Program-made: the position numbers and the translations under genes
Notes under the pieces: generated by a model
What the model was told of the DNA's origin: nothing
The model's input: only the letters and a program-made list of their open reading frames with translations
Database searches by the model: none
In this document: positions 57,318 through 64,000 of the stretch, piece by piece
How positions within the stretch are numbered: position 1 is the first letter of the stretch
Layout: each line of letters begins with the position of its first letter
NCBI GenBank assembly: GCA_947489705.1
Contig: CANLEQ010000011.1
Location: 48,942 to 112,941, forward strand
DNA from: an uncultured Paracoccaceae bacterium
Lineage (GTDB): Bacteria; Pseudomonadota; Alphaproteobacteria; Rhodobacterales; Rhodobacteraceae
Length of the DNA stretch: 64,000 nucleotides
Direction of reading: 5' to 3'

Positions 57318-57500
57318 ATGTACAAAGATCGGACCGAGGTAGAAGCTCTGCGAAGACATTTCCCCGGAGCCCAAATCCACGACATCGTCATCTCGGTTCA
57401 TCGTGTGTCTCGCGACGCTCCCGGGCCGAGCGCGTGGCTCCTTGAGCGGGGAAGTGCGCATTCACAAATCATAGACGACTGGAATCGACGCGGCTCTTGA
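57318..57500 (+). CDS. Small hypothetical protein
   Basis: I do not recognise this 60-residue frame (MYKDRTEVEALRRHFPGAQI, then HDIVISVHRVSRDAPGPSAW). It has a balanced charge, no membrane segment and no clear ribosome site, and lies between the WGR gene and the convergent secretion operon, with only three bases to the membrane-fusion protein stop. It could be spurious. Confidence 0.35.
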   Translation: MYKDRTEVEALRRHFPGAQIHDIVISVHRVSRDAPGPSAWLLERGSAHSQIIDDWNRRGS

Positions 57501-57503
57501 CGT

Positions 57504-58841
57504 TCACCGCTCGCGCAGGCCTGAGTCCAAGCTCTTGAGGATCGGCGTCGTAAGATAACTGAAAAGCGTTTTCTCGCCGGTCACGATATCGGCCGTCACC
57601 GTCATGCCGGGCGAGAGCTGCAGTTCTTCGCCGTTTCCGACGCGATCATTCACCAGCGCAATCGTCGCCTTGAAGTAGGGAAGTCCGTCAGGATCGAGAA
57701 ACGTCGTCGGCGACAATTGAGAGATCTGGCCGTCGATCGTTCCAAAGCGGCTGTAGTCGAATGTCTCGACCTTGATCTCCACCGGCTGACCCGGTTTGAC
57801 ATGGCCCACATCGGCGGTGGAGACCCGGGCCTCGACCCGCAGCTCCGCGTCGTCGGGCACGATGCTCATGAGGACCGCGCCGGGCGCGATGACACCGCCA
57901 TCCGAACGGATCTGGAGGTTCTGGACCCGGCCTGCGATGGGCGCGGAGACCGTGAGACGGCCGACGCGGTCCTCCGCCTGGGAGATCGCGAGTTGCAGTT
58001 CCGCGGCCTCGTTGGTAAGAGCGCTGATCTCGGAGGCGAGTTCCGCCTGGAAGATCGCCTGAAGTTCCGCGATCCGGGCCTCGGCCTCGCGGGTCCGTTC
58101 TGTCAGCCGCAGCTTTTCACTGTCGATCTCGGATTGCGTCCCGACGAGCCGCAACAGATCGCGTTCCTCGTCGATGATCTGCAGCCTCGGAAAGTTGCCG
58201 CTTCTAAACAGCGAGCGTTGGGCGGCAATCTTCTCGCGCCCCAGTTCGACCTGTTCGGCCAAGGCGGCCTTGCGGATGTCGAGCGTGGCAAGTTCCGCGC
58301 GGCGCTCTGCCATCTGCTGACGCAGAACGGCCGCCTGGCGCTCGTAGCTTTCGCGGCGCGCTTCGAGCGCGGTGATCTCGGCGGCCACGATCGCAAGATG
58401 CTCGTTTCCGTCGTCGATCTCGGTGGGCAAGGTTCCGTCCAGCGCCTCGGTCAGCAGGCCGATCCGGACGTCCGCCGCCGCGTAGCGTGTGCGCAGCTGC
58501 GACAGTTCGGTCTCCGCGATCTTGGGCGCAAGGACGAGCAGCGTCTGCCCACGAGAGACGGTTTCGCCTTCCTCCACCATGACGCGGGACACGATGCCAC
58601 CTTCGAGATGCTGCACCCGATAGGGCGCCACGGAGGTCACGACTTCACCCGCGCTGGTCGAGATCTCGGCCAGTGGCATGATCGCCGACCAGCCCACCGC
58701 CCCTGCGAGAACTGTTCCGAGGGCGAAGACGGTGGCCACGGCGAAGCGGCTCGTCCGCTTCTCGTCGAAGAGCTGGCTCGCGCTGATGGGCGAATGCTGC
58801 GCGTCGCCAACCTGTGAGGGGTTCGAGATGCGGTTCGTCAT
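57504..58841 (-). CDS. Type I secretion membrane-fusion protein (HlyD family)
   Basis: The 445-residue protein has a short cytoplasmic N-terminus and one membrane helix (about 33-58, FAVATVFALGTVLAGAVGWS). A periplasmic biotinyl-lipoyl half (VQHLEGGIVSRVMVEEGETV, about 93-112), a long alpha-helical hairpin (about 130-300) and a beta-barrel with VSAPIAGRVQNLQIRSDGGV and LSPGMTVTADIVTGEKTLFS near the C-terminus complete the HlyD/PrtE pattern. It links an ABC exporter to an outer-membrane TolC-type channel, which is not encoded in the window. Its ATG overlaps the stop of the upstream ABC gene (ATGA at 58838-58841). The cargo is probably the adhesin at 62798. Confidence 0.9.
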   Translation of the reverse strand: MTNRISNPSQVGDAQHSPISASQLFDEKRTSRFAVATVFALGTVLAGAVGWSAIMPLAEISTSAGEVVTSVAPYRVQHLEGGIVSRVMVEEGETVSRGQTLLVLAPKIAETELSQLRTRYAAADVRIGLLTEALDGTLPTEIDDGNEHLAIVAAEITALEARRESYERQAAVLRQQMAERRAELATLDIRKAALAEQVELGREKIAAQRSLFRSGNFPRLQIIDEERDLLRLVGTQSEIDSEKLRLTERTREAEARIAELQAIFQAELASEISALTNEAAELQLAISQAEDRVGRLTVSAPIAGRVQNLQIRSDGGVIAPGAVLMSIVPDDAELRVEARVSTADVGHVKPGQPVEIKVETFDYSRFGTIDGQISQLSPTTFLDPDGLPYFKATIALVNDRVGNGEELQLSPGMTVTADIVTGEKTLFSYLTTPILKSLDSGLRER

Positions 58842-60928
58842 AGAGCCTGTCTCTTTCTTGAAATGTCACTCGGGGCACAGTTTCTCACGAGGGCGCCCGC
58901 GTTCAGGATCAGGACCCTGTCAGCGATCTCGATGAAGCTCGGCTCGTGGGTGACAAGGAGGACGGTGGTTTCGCCCCTGAGGGCCTGAAGCTCCGCCAAA
59001 AGGGCCGTGCGCGCCGTCTTGCTCGCCGCGTCCGGCTCGTCGAGCAGCAGGAGGCTTACGTTGGAGGCCAGCACCCGTGCAAGCGCCAGCCCGCGGGCAA
59101 GGCCGCTGCCCTCGTGGAGGTCGGTCATGGGCGTCTCTTCCGCAAGCGGAAGGGCCGCGATCTCCGATGCGAGGCCCAGCCGGTCACAGATGTCGTCGAT
59201 CTCCAGACGGTCGATCGGATCGACACCCAGGCGCAGAAACTCGCGGATGGTGAACGGAACCGGTGCTACGTCCCGGGAAAGGTAGCCGATCGACTGGCTG
59301 AGCGTGCTTGCGGCGACCTGCTGCGGGTTCACGCCATCGATCGTCACCGAACCGAATTGTGGTTTGAGCATTCCCCCGACCAGGTCGAGCAGAGTGGATT
59401 TGCCCGCGCCGCTATGGCCGGTGATCGCAACGATTTCTCCCGCTCCGATGTCGAAGGAGAGGTTTCGGATCGCGGCCGAGTTCCCGCGCGCATAGGTGAA
59501 ATTCACCGAGGAAAACGCGACGCGCCCCAGCATGGTGCGACCGTTACCGCTACCGCCTGCGTGGTTGGTCTCTTCGCCGGACGGCGCGAGAAGGTCGCTC
59601 GTGGCGGCAAGTGCCTCGCTCACGTCGGACCACCTGAGGCGCGCTTGCAGGAGTGCCGGCAGAGGGGCCGACATCCGCCAGACCAGTGCGATCGATGCGA
59701 TCAGCGCGCCGACCGAGAGGCCACCTTCCATGGAGACAAGTGCCCCGACGGTCAGCGTTATGAGAACGGTCAACGACACGAGGACCCCTGAGGTGAGCTG
59801 CACCATCTGGGCTGTCCGCTGTTGAAGGAGTTCCGCTTCGGCGAGCCGGGCGGAAGCATCCCTGAAACGGCCTTCGTATATCTGCTGCGTTCCCTCGACA
59901 CGGATCGTGCCGAGGCGGCCGGCGATCTCGGTGCAGAGCGAGCCGTATTCCTCGGCGCGGGCAAGCGCCGCCCGGCCACGCCTCGAGGCGGATGCCAACA
60001 GCACCATCGCCACGGTGAACCCCGCGAAGAGGAAGCCGAGCGGGACAATCGCGATCCAGCCCAGCAGCAGGATCAGGACAATGACGTAGATCAACGCGAA
60101 CGGCGCCTCGATCAGCGAGACCCCTACGGAGCCGAAGACGAAGCTACGGATGCGTTCCAGGTCGCGCAGTCGCGCCGACGTGGCCCCCCCGACCGCGATT
60201 GGCGTTCCATCGCTCCGCCGCATGAGGGTCCCGAAGATCCTCGATGACAAACGGGCATCGAGATGCGCGGCGCTGCGGCTGACCAGCTTGCTGCGCATCA
60301 TCCGCAGGATTGCGTCGGCAAGGAGCCCGAGCGCGAGGCCCGCGACCAGTATCGCCAGCATTCGCGCCTCGCCGGCTGCCAGGACCTGATCGTAGACCGC
60401 AAGCGTAAAGAGCGGAAGCGTCAGCCCGAGCAGGTTCGAGGCGAAGGTGATGCCGACGATCGCGATAAGGGGCTTGCGGCTCCATTCCAGAATCGCTCGC
60501 ATCGTCCCGAAGGCAGGATCGCCGCGCCGCAGAGACGTGGCCTCTGTGAAGACGAGGGCGCGGCCGGTGGCATCGGGTGCGGGGCGACTTGCGGGTTCGG
60601 CACCCTCGATGTCGACGCAGGTGAGCAGTCCGTCGGAGCCGGTCATGAAGAGCCAAAGCGCGCCGTCCGGTTCCTCGAATGCAAAGAGCGGCGAGCGGAG
60701 CATCAGATTGCCGATACTCTCGCGCGCCACCTGCGGCTCCAGACCGAAGACCAGCGAGAGCCTGCTCAGGTAATCGAGGGATACCCCGCCCCCGGACTCC
60801 GCCGCGGTGACGAGATCGACCGTGGAGATCTCGGCCCCTGCCCGCGTAAGCAAAAGGCGGACGCCGTCGTAGCGCGGCTCGTCGCTCGCGAAAAGGTCGC
60901 TGGCGAAATCGGCTTCGAATGCAGTCAC
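58838..60928 (-). CDS. Type I secretion ABC exporter subunit 2 (consensus ATP site donor)
   Basis: The 696-residue protein has an N-terminal domain of about 130 residues resembling the C39-like peptidase-fold region of type I exporters but without the catalytic Cys. Six membrane helices follow (about 152-420), then a nucleotide-binding domain: Walker A TGHSGAGKST (503-512), Walker B LLLLDEP with catalytic E631, and H-loop TH in VLLVTHEPSF. The ABC signature is degenerate (EGSGLARG, 606-613, instead of LSGGQ). The start is a GTG at 60928 that overlaps the stop of subunit 1. A heterodimer with subunit 1 is likely. The long open frame upstream of 60928 has no similarity. Confidence 0.88.
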   Translation of the reverse strand: MTAFEADFASDLFASDEPRYDGVRLLLTRAGAEISTVDLVTAAESGGGVSLDYLSRLSLVFGLEPQVARESIGNLMLRSPLFAFEEPDGALWLFMTGSDGLLTCVDIEGAEPASRPAPDATGRALVFTEATSLRRGDPAFGTMRAILEWSRKPLIAIVGITFASNLLGLTLPLFTLAVYDQVLAAGEARMLAILVAGLALGLLADAILRMMRSKLVSRSAAHLDARLSSRIFGTLMRRSDGTPIAVGGATSARLRDLERIRSFVFGSVGVSLIEAPFALIYVIVLILLLGWIAIVPLGFLFAGFTVAMVLLASASRRGRAALARAEEYGSLCTEIAGRLGTIRVEGTQQIYEGRFRDASARLAEAELLQQRTAQMVQLTSGVLVSLTVLITLTVGALVSMEGGLSVGALIASIALVWRMSAPLPALLQARLRWSDVSEALAATSDLLAPSGEETNHAGGSGNGRTMLGRVAFSSVNFTYARGNSAAIRNLSFDIGAGEIVAITGHSGAGKSTLLDLVGGMLKPQFGSVTIDGVNPQQVAASTLSQSIGYLSRDVAPVPFTIREFLRLGVDPIDRLEIDDICDRLGLASEIAALPLAEETPMTDLHEGSGLARGLALARVLASNVSLLLLDEPDAASKTARTALLAELQALRGETTVLLVTHEPSFIEIADRVLILNAGALVRNCAPSDISRKRQAL

Positions 60929-62604
60929 CTGGGCACCTCGATCATGCTGGGAAGCAGTGTCAGGCACCCGCCCGAAAGATCGAAGCGACGTGCGGCAATC
61001 GCTTTCAGCGAAGGTCGGTCGGTCAACAGGATCACCGTCGCCTCGCCCGCGAGCATCTTGACGATATTTGCGAAGCGAAGCTCGGTGGCCGCATCGAGAA
61101 CGCACGTCGCGTCGTCGGCCACGAGCAGCTTCTGCTTCCTGGCCAGCAGCCGGCAGATCGCGATCTGCTGTTGTATGCCGGTCGAAAGTTCGCTCGCCCC
61201 GCCACCCCGAAGGATCGTGTCGTACCCTGCCGGCAACCGCTTCACCGTCTCGTCCAACCCGATCAGGTGAGCGAGGTAGCGGACATCCGCGTAGCGCGTT
61301 TCGGATCCGTCGGTAAGGATATCGAGTAGTCGGCCGGCCGGCAGTTGCGGCAGCCGCGGGAGGTAACTCGCCTGGGCGCGGATCGCATAGGCCTCTCGCG
61401 ATCCGGCGTCGATGCCCCCGACGCTCAGATGGCCGTCGAACGGGGCCATTCCCAAAATGGAGAGACCAAGCGAGGTCTTGCCGACCCCCCTGTCGCCGGA
61501 AATGGTCGCGATCGTACCGGCCGGGATCGTAACGTCCGCCACCGTCACCATGGCCGGCGTCCCACCGGGGCCCGCGATATTGACCGCGTCGAAACGGATT
61601 TGCGGCGGACGATCCCATTCCTGCGATACGTGTCTTGCGGGCGCCATGTCGGGGAGGCTGACGAGGTCGTCCCGGGAAATCTTCGCCTTTCGGGACAAGG
61701 CAAGAAGCTGGAGGCAGTTCTGCAAAGGCTCGAGCGCCCGGCCGGCGAGAAGCGTACAGGCCGCAAGCCCTCCCAGGCTGAGATCGTCGTTCAGCACGGC
61801 AAGTGCGCCTGCCACCACCACCGATCCGACGAGCACCTGCGAAAAGGTCGTCGTCACGTCGCGCGTAAGCAGGTCGACGAAACTCTGACGCCTGAGCGAG
61901 CCGGACCGCGAAAGCTGATGATCGATGAACTTGTCGACGACCGGAACCTGGGACGCGATGGCCGCCATCGAATGGAGCCCGCGCGTCACCGCTTCGGTGA
62001 AAGCCCAACGTCTCCGATCGGCGCTCTGCAGACCTCGCAAGGAGCGTTCGTTTGCGAAGGAGACAAGCAAGATCGCAATGAAGAAGGCCGTGCAGGCGCC
62101 TATGGGCAGTGCGACGGTCGTGCCGCCGATCAGGCCCACCAGGACGAGAAAGGCCAGCGCGAACGGCAGATCGACGATCGCCACGAATTTGGCGAGACGC
62201 AATTCGCGCAATGCCCCGACGGCCGAAAGCCTTCCGTTCAGTTCACTCAGCGCCATTCGGCTTCCCGGCCGGACATCCTGCTCGAGAATGCGTGCCACAA
62301 CCCCGTTCCGCGCAACGAAGTCGGCATGTGCGCTTGCACGACTGATGATCGCGGCGCGAATGAGCCTCAGAAGGGCCTCGGCCAGGATGACGACCACCGC
62401 GCCGACCGCCAGGATCGCGAGTGTCGCTCGCGACTCGTTTGCGAGCACACGGTCGTATATCAGGAGGGCGGTCAGCGGTGCGGCGATCGCCAGTGTATTG
62501 ATGAGGAAAGACGCGCAAAGGACCGCCGTTCCTGACAGGAACGGCAGGGATGCCCGATAGCTCCGCGGCCCCGCATATGCGCCCGTCGCGGGAGATGGGT
62601 CCAT
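60925..62604 (-). CDS. Type I secretion ABC exporter subunit 1 (degenerate Walker B)
   Basis: The 559-residue protein has six membrane helices (about 20-305, starting LPFLSGTAVLCASFLINTLA) and a nucleotide-binding domain with Walker A GDRGVGKTS (370-378), a near-normal signature LSTGIQ (473-478), and Walker B LLVADDAT (493-500), where the catalytic Glu position is Asp. There is no N-terminal peptidase-like domain. Together with subunit 2 this gives one consensus and one degenerate ATP site, as in asymmetric heterodimeric exporters. The ATG at 62604 is the likely start; an in-frame start at 62634 is possible. It is the first gene of the operon and divergent from the adhesin. Confidence 0.87.
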   Translation of the reverse strand: MDPSPATGAYAGPRSYRASLPFLSGTAVLCASFLINTLAIAAPLTALLIYDRVLANESRATLAILAVGAVVVILAEALLRLIRAAIISRASAHADFVARNGVVARILEQDVRPGSRMALSELNGRLSAVGALRELRLAKFVAIVDLPFALAFLVLVGLIGGTTVALPIGACTAFFIAILLVSFANERSLRGLQSADRRRWAFTEAVTRGLHSMAAIASQVPVVDKFIDHQLSRSGSLRRQSFVDLLTRDVTTTFSQVLVGSVVVAGALAVLNDDLSLGGLAACTLLAGRALEPLQNCLQLLALSRKAKISRDDLVSLPDMAPARHVSQEWDRPPQIRFDAVNIAGPGGTPAMVTVADVTIPAGTIATISGDRGVGKTSLGLSILGMAPFDGHLSVGGIDAGSREAYAIRAQASYLPRLPQLPAGRLLDILTDGSETRYADVRYLAHLIGLDETVKRLPAGYDTILRGGGASELSTGIQQQIAICRLLARKQKLLVADDATCVLDAATELRFANIVKMLAGEATVILLTDRPSLKAIAARRFDLSGGCLTLLPSMIEVPR

Positions 62605-62797
62605 GAAACTCACGCCGGCTCGCTTCCCGAGCAAACGACGGTATGAGGTTTGGAAGATCGGATAAGGTCAGTCCGCATATCGCTAGATCCCAGGAAACTT
62701 CTGTCCTGAAGATCGGAATAGGCTGGGACTATTAACGATCTGTTACCCCTTTCCAGGCAAAACTGACCTTCGTTCGCGCTGTCATGAGGGACCGGAA

Positions 62798-64000
62798 ATG
62801 GCCGAAGATTCCAATACGCGTCGTCTGTCGACCGGAGGGCTTGGCAACGATTCCGACGGTCAGGGCCCGGCGATTTCGCGCGAGGACGCCGCCTTCTCAA
62901 GCGTCCACACTGGCACGCCCGCCCGGCTCGATCTGCAATTCCAGCAAGAGACCCTCGAAGAGGGGGGTTCGGCCACACCCCTTGTGGAGGTGACCCCTGC
63001 ACTTCTCTCGGACATTGCGGGGCCAGTGGGCGCGCAATCGGTTGCAGCGCTGACGCCTGCCTCGGATCCAGGGGCGTCCGGTATCGAAGCCGCCGCCGCG
63101 CCCGGAGACAATGTCTCGCCGGCGTCGCCCATGGCCATGGAAACGTTTGTAGACCTCAATGCTGAAATGGCGGATTTGGCGACGAGTTCCGCAAGCCCGC
63201 TTGTCGCGAGTGCGATCACCGAGGCAGACCTTGATGACCTGACTGGTAGCGTCCCCGTTACGGAGATTGGGCCTATCGTCCCCGTGGCCGACGAGGCTCC
63301 TGCGATCATATCCCCTGATCCTGCGGTCGTATCTCCGGATGAATTCGCGGAGCCCGACGAAGAGACGGCGGAGCCCGAGGAAACTCCTGCGCCTGTGGAT
63401 CCAGTGGAGCCGCCTGTTGCCGTGGACAACGGCGTCCCCAACCCGCCGACAGATATCCCCGTCGTTGAGTCGGCTGAGCAAGAGATCGATCCAGAAACCG
63501 CCGTACCTCAAGAGCCGATCACCGAGCCTGCGACGCCCAGTGAGCCGCAAGTCGATCTTGCCCCGGTATTGCCCGACACTCCGAATATCGCAGACCCGAT
63601 CGAGGTCACCCCCGTCGCCGACGCGCCGAGCCTCGCGCTGACCGATGCCGCGGGCGCCGAGGATACCGCGATCCCGCTCGTCATCGACGCCGCCCTTACC
63701 GATCCCTCCGAGACGCTCGACATCACCATCTCCGGTCTGCCCGAAGGCGCGACCCTCTCGGCCGGGACCGAAGGTGCGGATGGAAGCTGGACCCTCGCCC
63801 CGGGCCAGCTCGCCGGCCTCACGCTCACCCCGCCCGCGGACTTCTCGGGGTCCATCGACCTCGCCATCCGCGCCACCGCCCAGGATGGCAGCGAGATCGC
63901 CGTCACCGACGGCACCCTCACCGTCGAGGTCACCCCCGTCGCCGACGCGCCGAGCCTCGCGCTGACCGATGCCGCGGGCGCCGAGGATACCGCGATCCCG
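62798..64000 (+). CDS. Large repeat adhesin (type I secretion substrate), 5' part
   Basis: From the ATG at 62798 (GAGGGACCGGAA precedes it) the frame is open for 401 codons to the window end. There is no N-terminal signal peptide, as expected for a type I secreted protein whose signal is C-terminal. Residues 1-268 are acidic and rich in Pro, Ala and Glu (low complexity, for example PEETPAPVDPVEPP). From residue 269 a 108-residue Ig/cadherin-like repeat starts (VTPVADAPSLALTDAAGAED, with GLPEGATLSAG and GSIDLAIRATAQDGS). A second repeat begins at residue 377. It resembles BapA/LapA-type biofilm adhesins. Its divergent neighbours are the two ABC subunits and membrane-fusion protein of its presumed exporter. 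The 3' end lies outside the window. Confidence 0.85.
   Translation, partial: MAEDSNTRRLSTGGLGNDSDGQGPAISREDAAFSSVHTGTPARLDLQFQQETLEEGGSATPLVEVTPALLSDIAGPVGAQSVAALTPASDPGASGIEAAAAPGDNVSPASPMAMETFVDLNAEMADLATSSASPLVASAITEADLDDLTGSVPVTEIGPIVPVADEAPAIISPDPAVVSPDEFAEPDEETAEPEETPAPVDPVEPPVAVDNGVPNPPTDIPVVESAEQEIDPETAVPQEPITEPATPSEPQVDLAPVLPDTPNIADPIEVTPVADAPSLALTDAAGAEDTAIPLVIDAALTDPSETLDITISGLPEGATLSAGTEGADGSWTLAPGQLAGLTLTPPADFSGSIDLAIRATAQDGSEIAVTDGTLTVEVTPVADAPSLALTDAAGAEDTAIP
63602..64000 (+). repeat. Tandem 324-bp (108-codon) adhesin repeats
   Basis: The sequence at 63602-63676 is identical, base for base over 75 bases, to 63926-64000, with a period of 324 bases in frame. The first unit is complete and the second is cut by the window end. 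Exact nucleotide identity between units points to recent expansion or ongoing homogenisation and predicts many further units beyond the window. Confidence 0.9.

Noticed and set aside
58838..62008. A 1056-codon frame as one giant ABC transporter
   Set aside because: The part upstream of 60928 is antisense-free shadow of subunit 1 in another frame; the exporter similarity begins at the GTG that overlaps the subunit 1 stop.
63602..64000. AAG motifs in the adhesin repeats as LapG-type protease sites
   Set aside because: LapG cleaves once near the N-terminus after a retention module; here the motif recurs in every repeat and no LapG/LapD gene is visible.
1..64000. CRISPR arrays, rRNA, riboswitches, replication origin
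   Set aside because: No regularly spaced direct repeats, rRNA segments, known riboswitch cores or iteron clusters were seen; the only tandem repeat is in the adhesin coding sequence.

Overview
The window looks like a stress-response and mobile-element-rich accessory region of an alphaproteobacterium, most likely Rhodobacterales/Rhodobacteraceae. The evidence is high G+C, a GAAC-N7-GAAC SOS box, GGAAC-N16-CGTT (EcfG-type) promoter elements, HWE-family histidine kinases, HvrA-type H-NS proteins, a VPLPA-CTERM tail and DUF3618/holin-like/YihY cassettes. TrbM, umuDC and many insertion sequences would suit a large plasmid or genomic island, but no replication or complete conjugation genes are visible. 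No tRNA, rRNA or CRISPR array was seen.

Layout. 1-2.7 kb: SOS-regulated umuD-like/umuC pair, then a TrbM-like gene and a small secreted protein. 3.0-4.5 kb: a graveyard of fragments (integrase, rhamnose isomerase tail, IS66, IS21, IS110). 4.7-9.5 kb: Crp/Fnr regulator, PRC-barrel exported protein, and a stress cassette (YqjD-like, holin-like, DUF3618) ending in a decayed yihY. 9.5-12.4 kb: an intact IS21-family element nested inside an older IS21 remnant. 12.4-21.6 kb: HWE kinase and single-domain response regulator, YetF/K+ channel pair, a second stress cassette with intact yihY and an EcfG-type promoter, a VPLPA-CTERM protein and a DUF4118-type kinase. 22.3-25.4 kb: small hypothetical, H-NS and WGR genes (copy A of a duplicated block), PPK2 and BrnT/BrnA toxin-antitoxin. 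25.4-30.4 kb: an IS3 element, a LysR gene, and a permease gene split by an IS256-family element. 31-35 kb: catalase-family protein, cupredoxin and hybrid kinase. 36-41 kb: a decayed IS1595 element with a passenger gene, alcohol dehydrogenase, and several pseudogenes including a LOV-kinase gene with a nonsense codon. 41.2-46.7 kb: second Crp/Fnr gene, then a tightly overlapping operon (acyl-CoA dehydrogenase-like, PIG-L deacetylase, methyltransferase, glycosyltransferase, manganese catalase) and YetF. 46.8-54.3 kb: IS481, a KaiC-like ATPase overlapping a hybrid kinase, and a second divergent HWE kinase/regulator pair. 54.5-57.3 kb: copy B of the H-NS/WGR block, with an identical IS256 copy in its promoter region. 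57.5-64 kb: a type I secretion operon (membrane-fusion protein plus two different ABC exporters) divergent from a large repeat adhesin that runs off the window.

Together the genes suggest a reservoir of general-stress functions: damage tolerance, peroxide removal, membrane and envelope stress proteins, polyphosphate metabolism and light/redox-type signalling, plus surface adhesion, repeatedly reshuffled by insertion sequences. The best candidates for an undescribed system are the 42.0-46.1 kb overlapping operon ending in Mn-catalase, the KaiC/hybrid-kinase pair without KaiA/KaiB, and the asymmetric two-ABC secretion unit with its adhesin.
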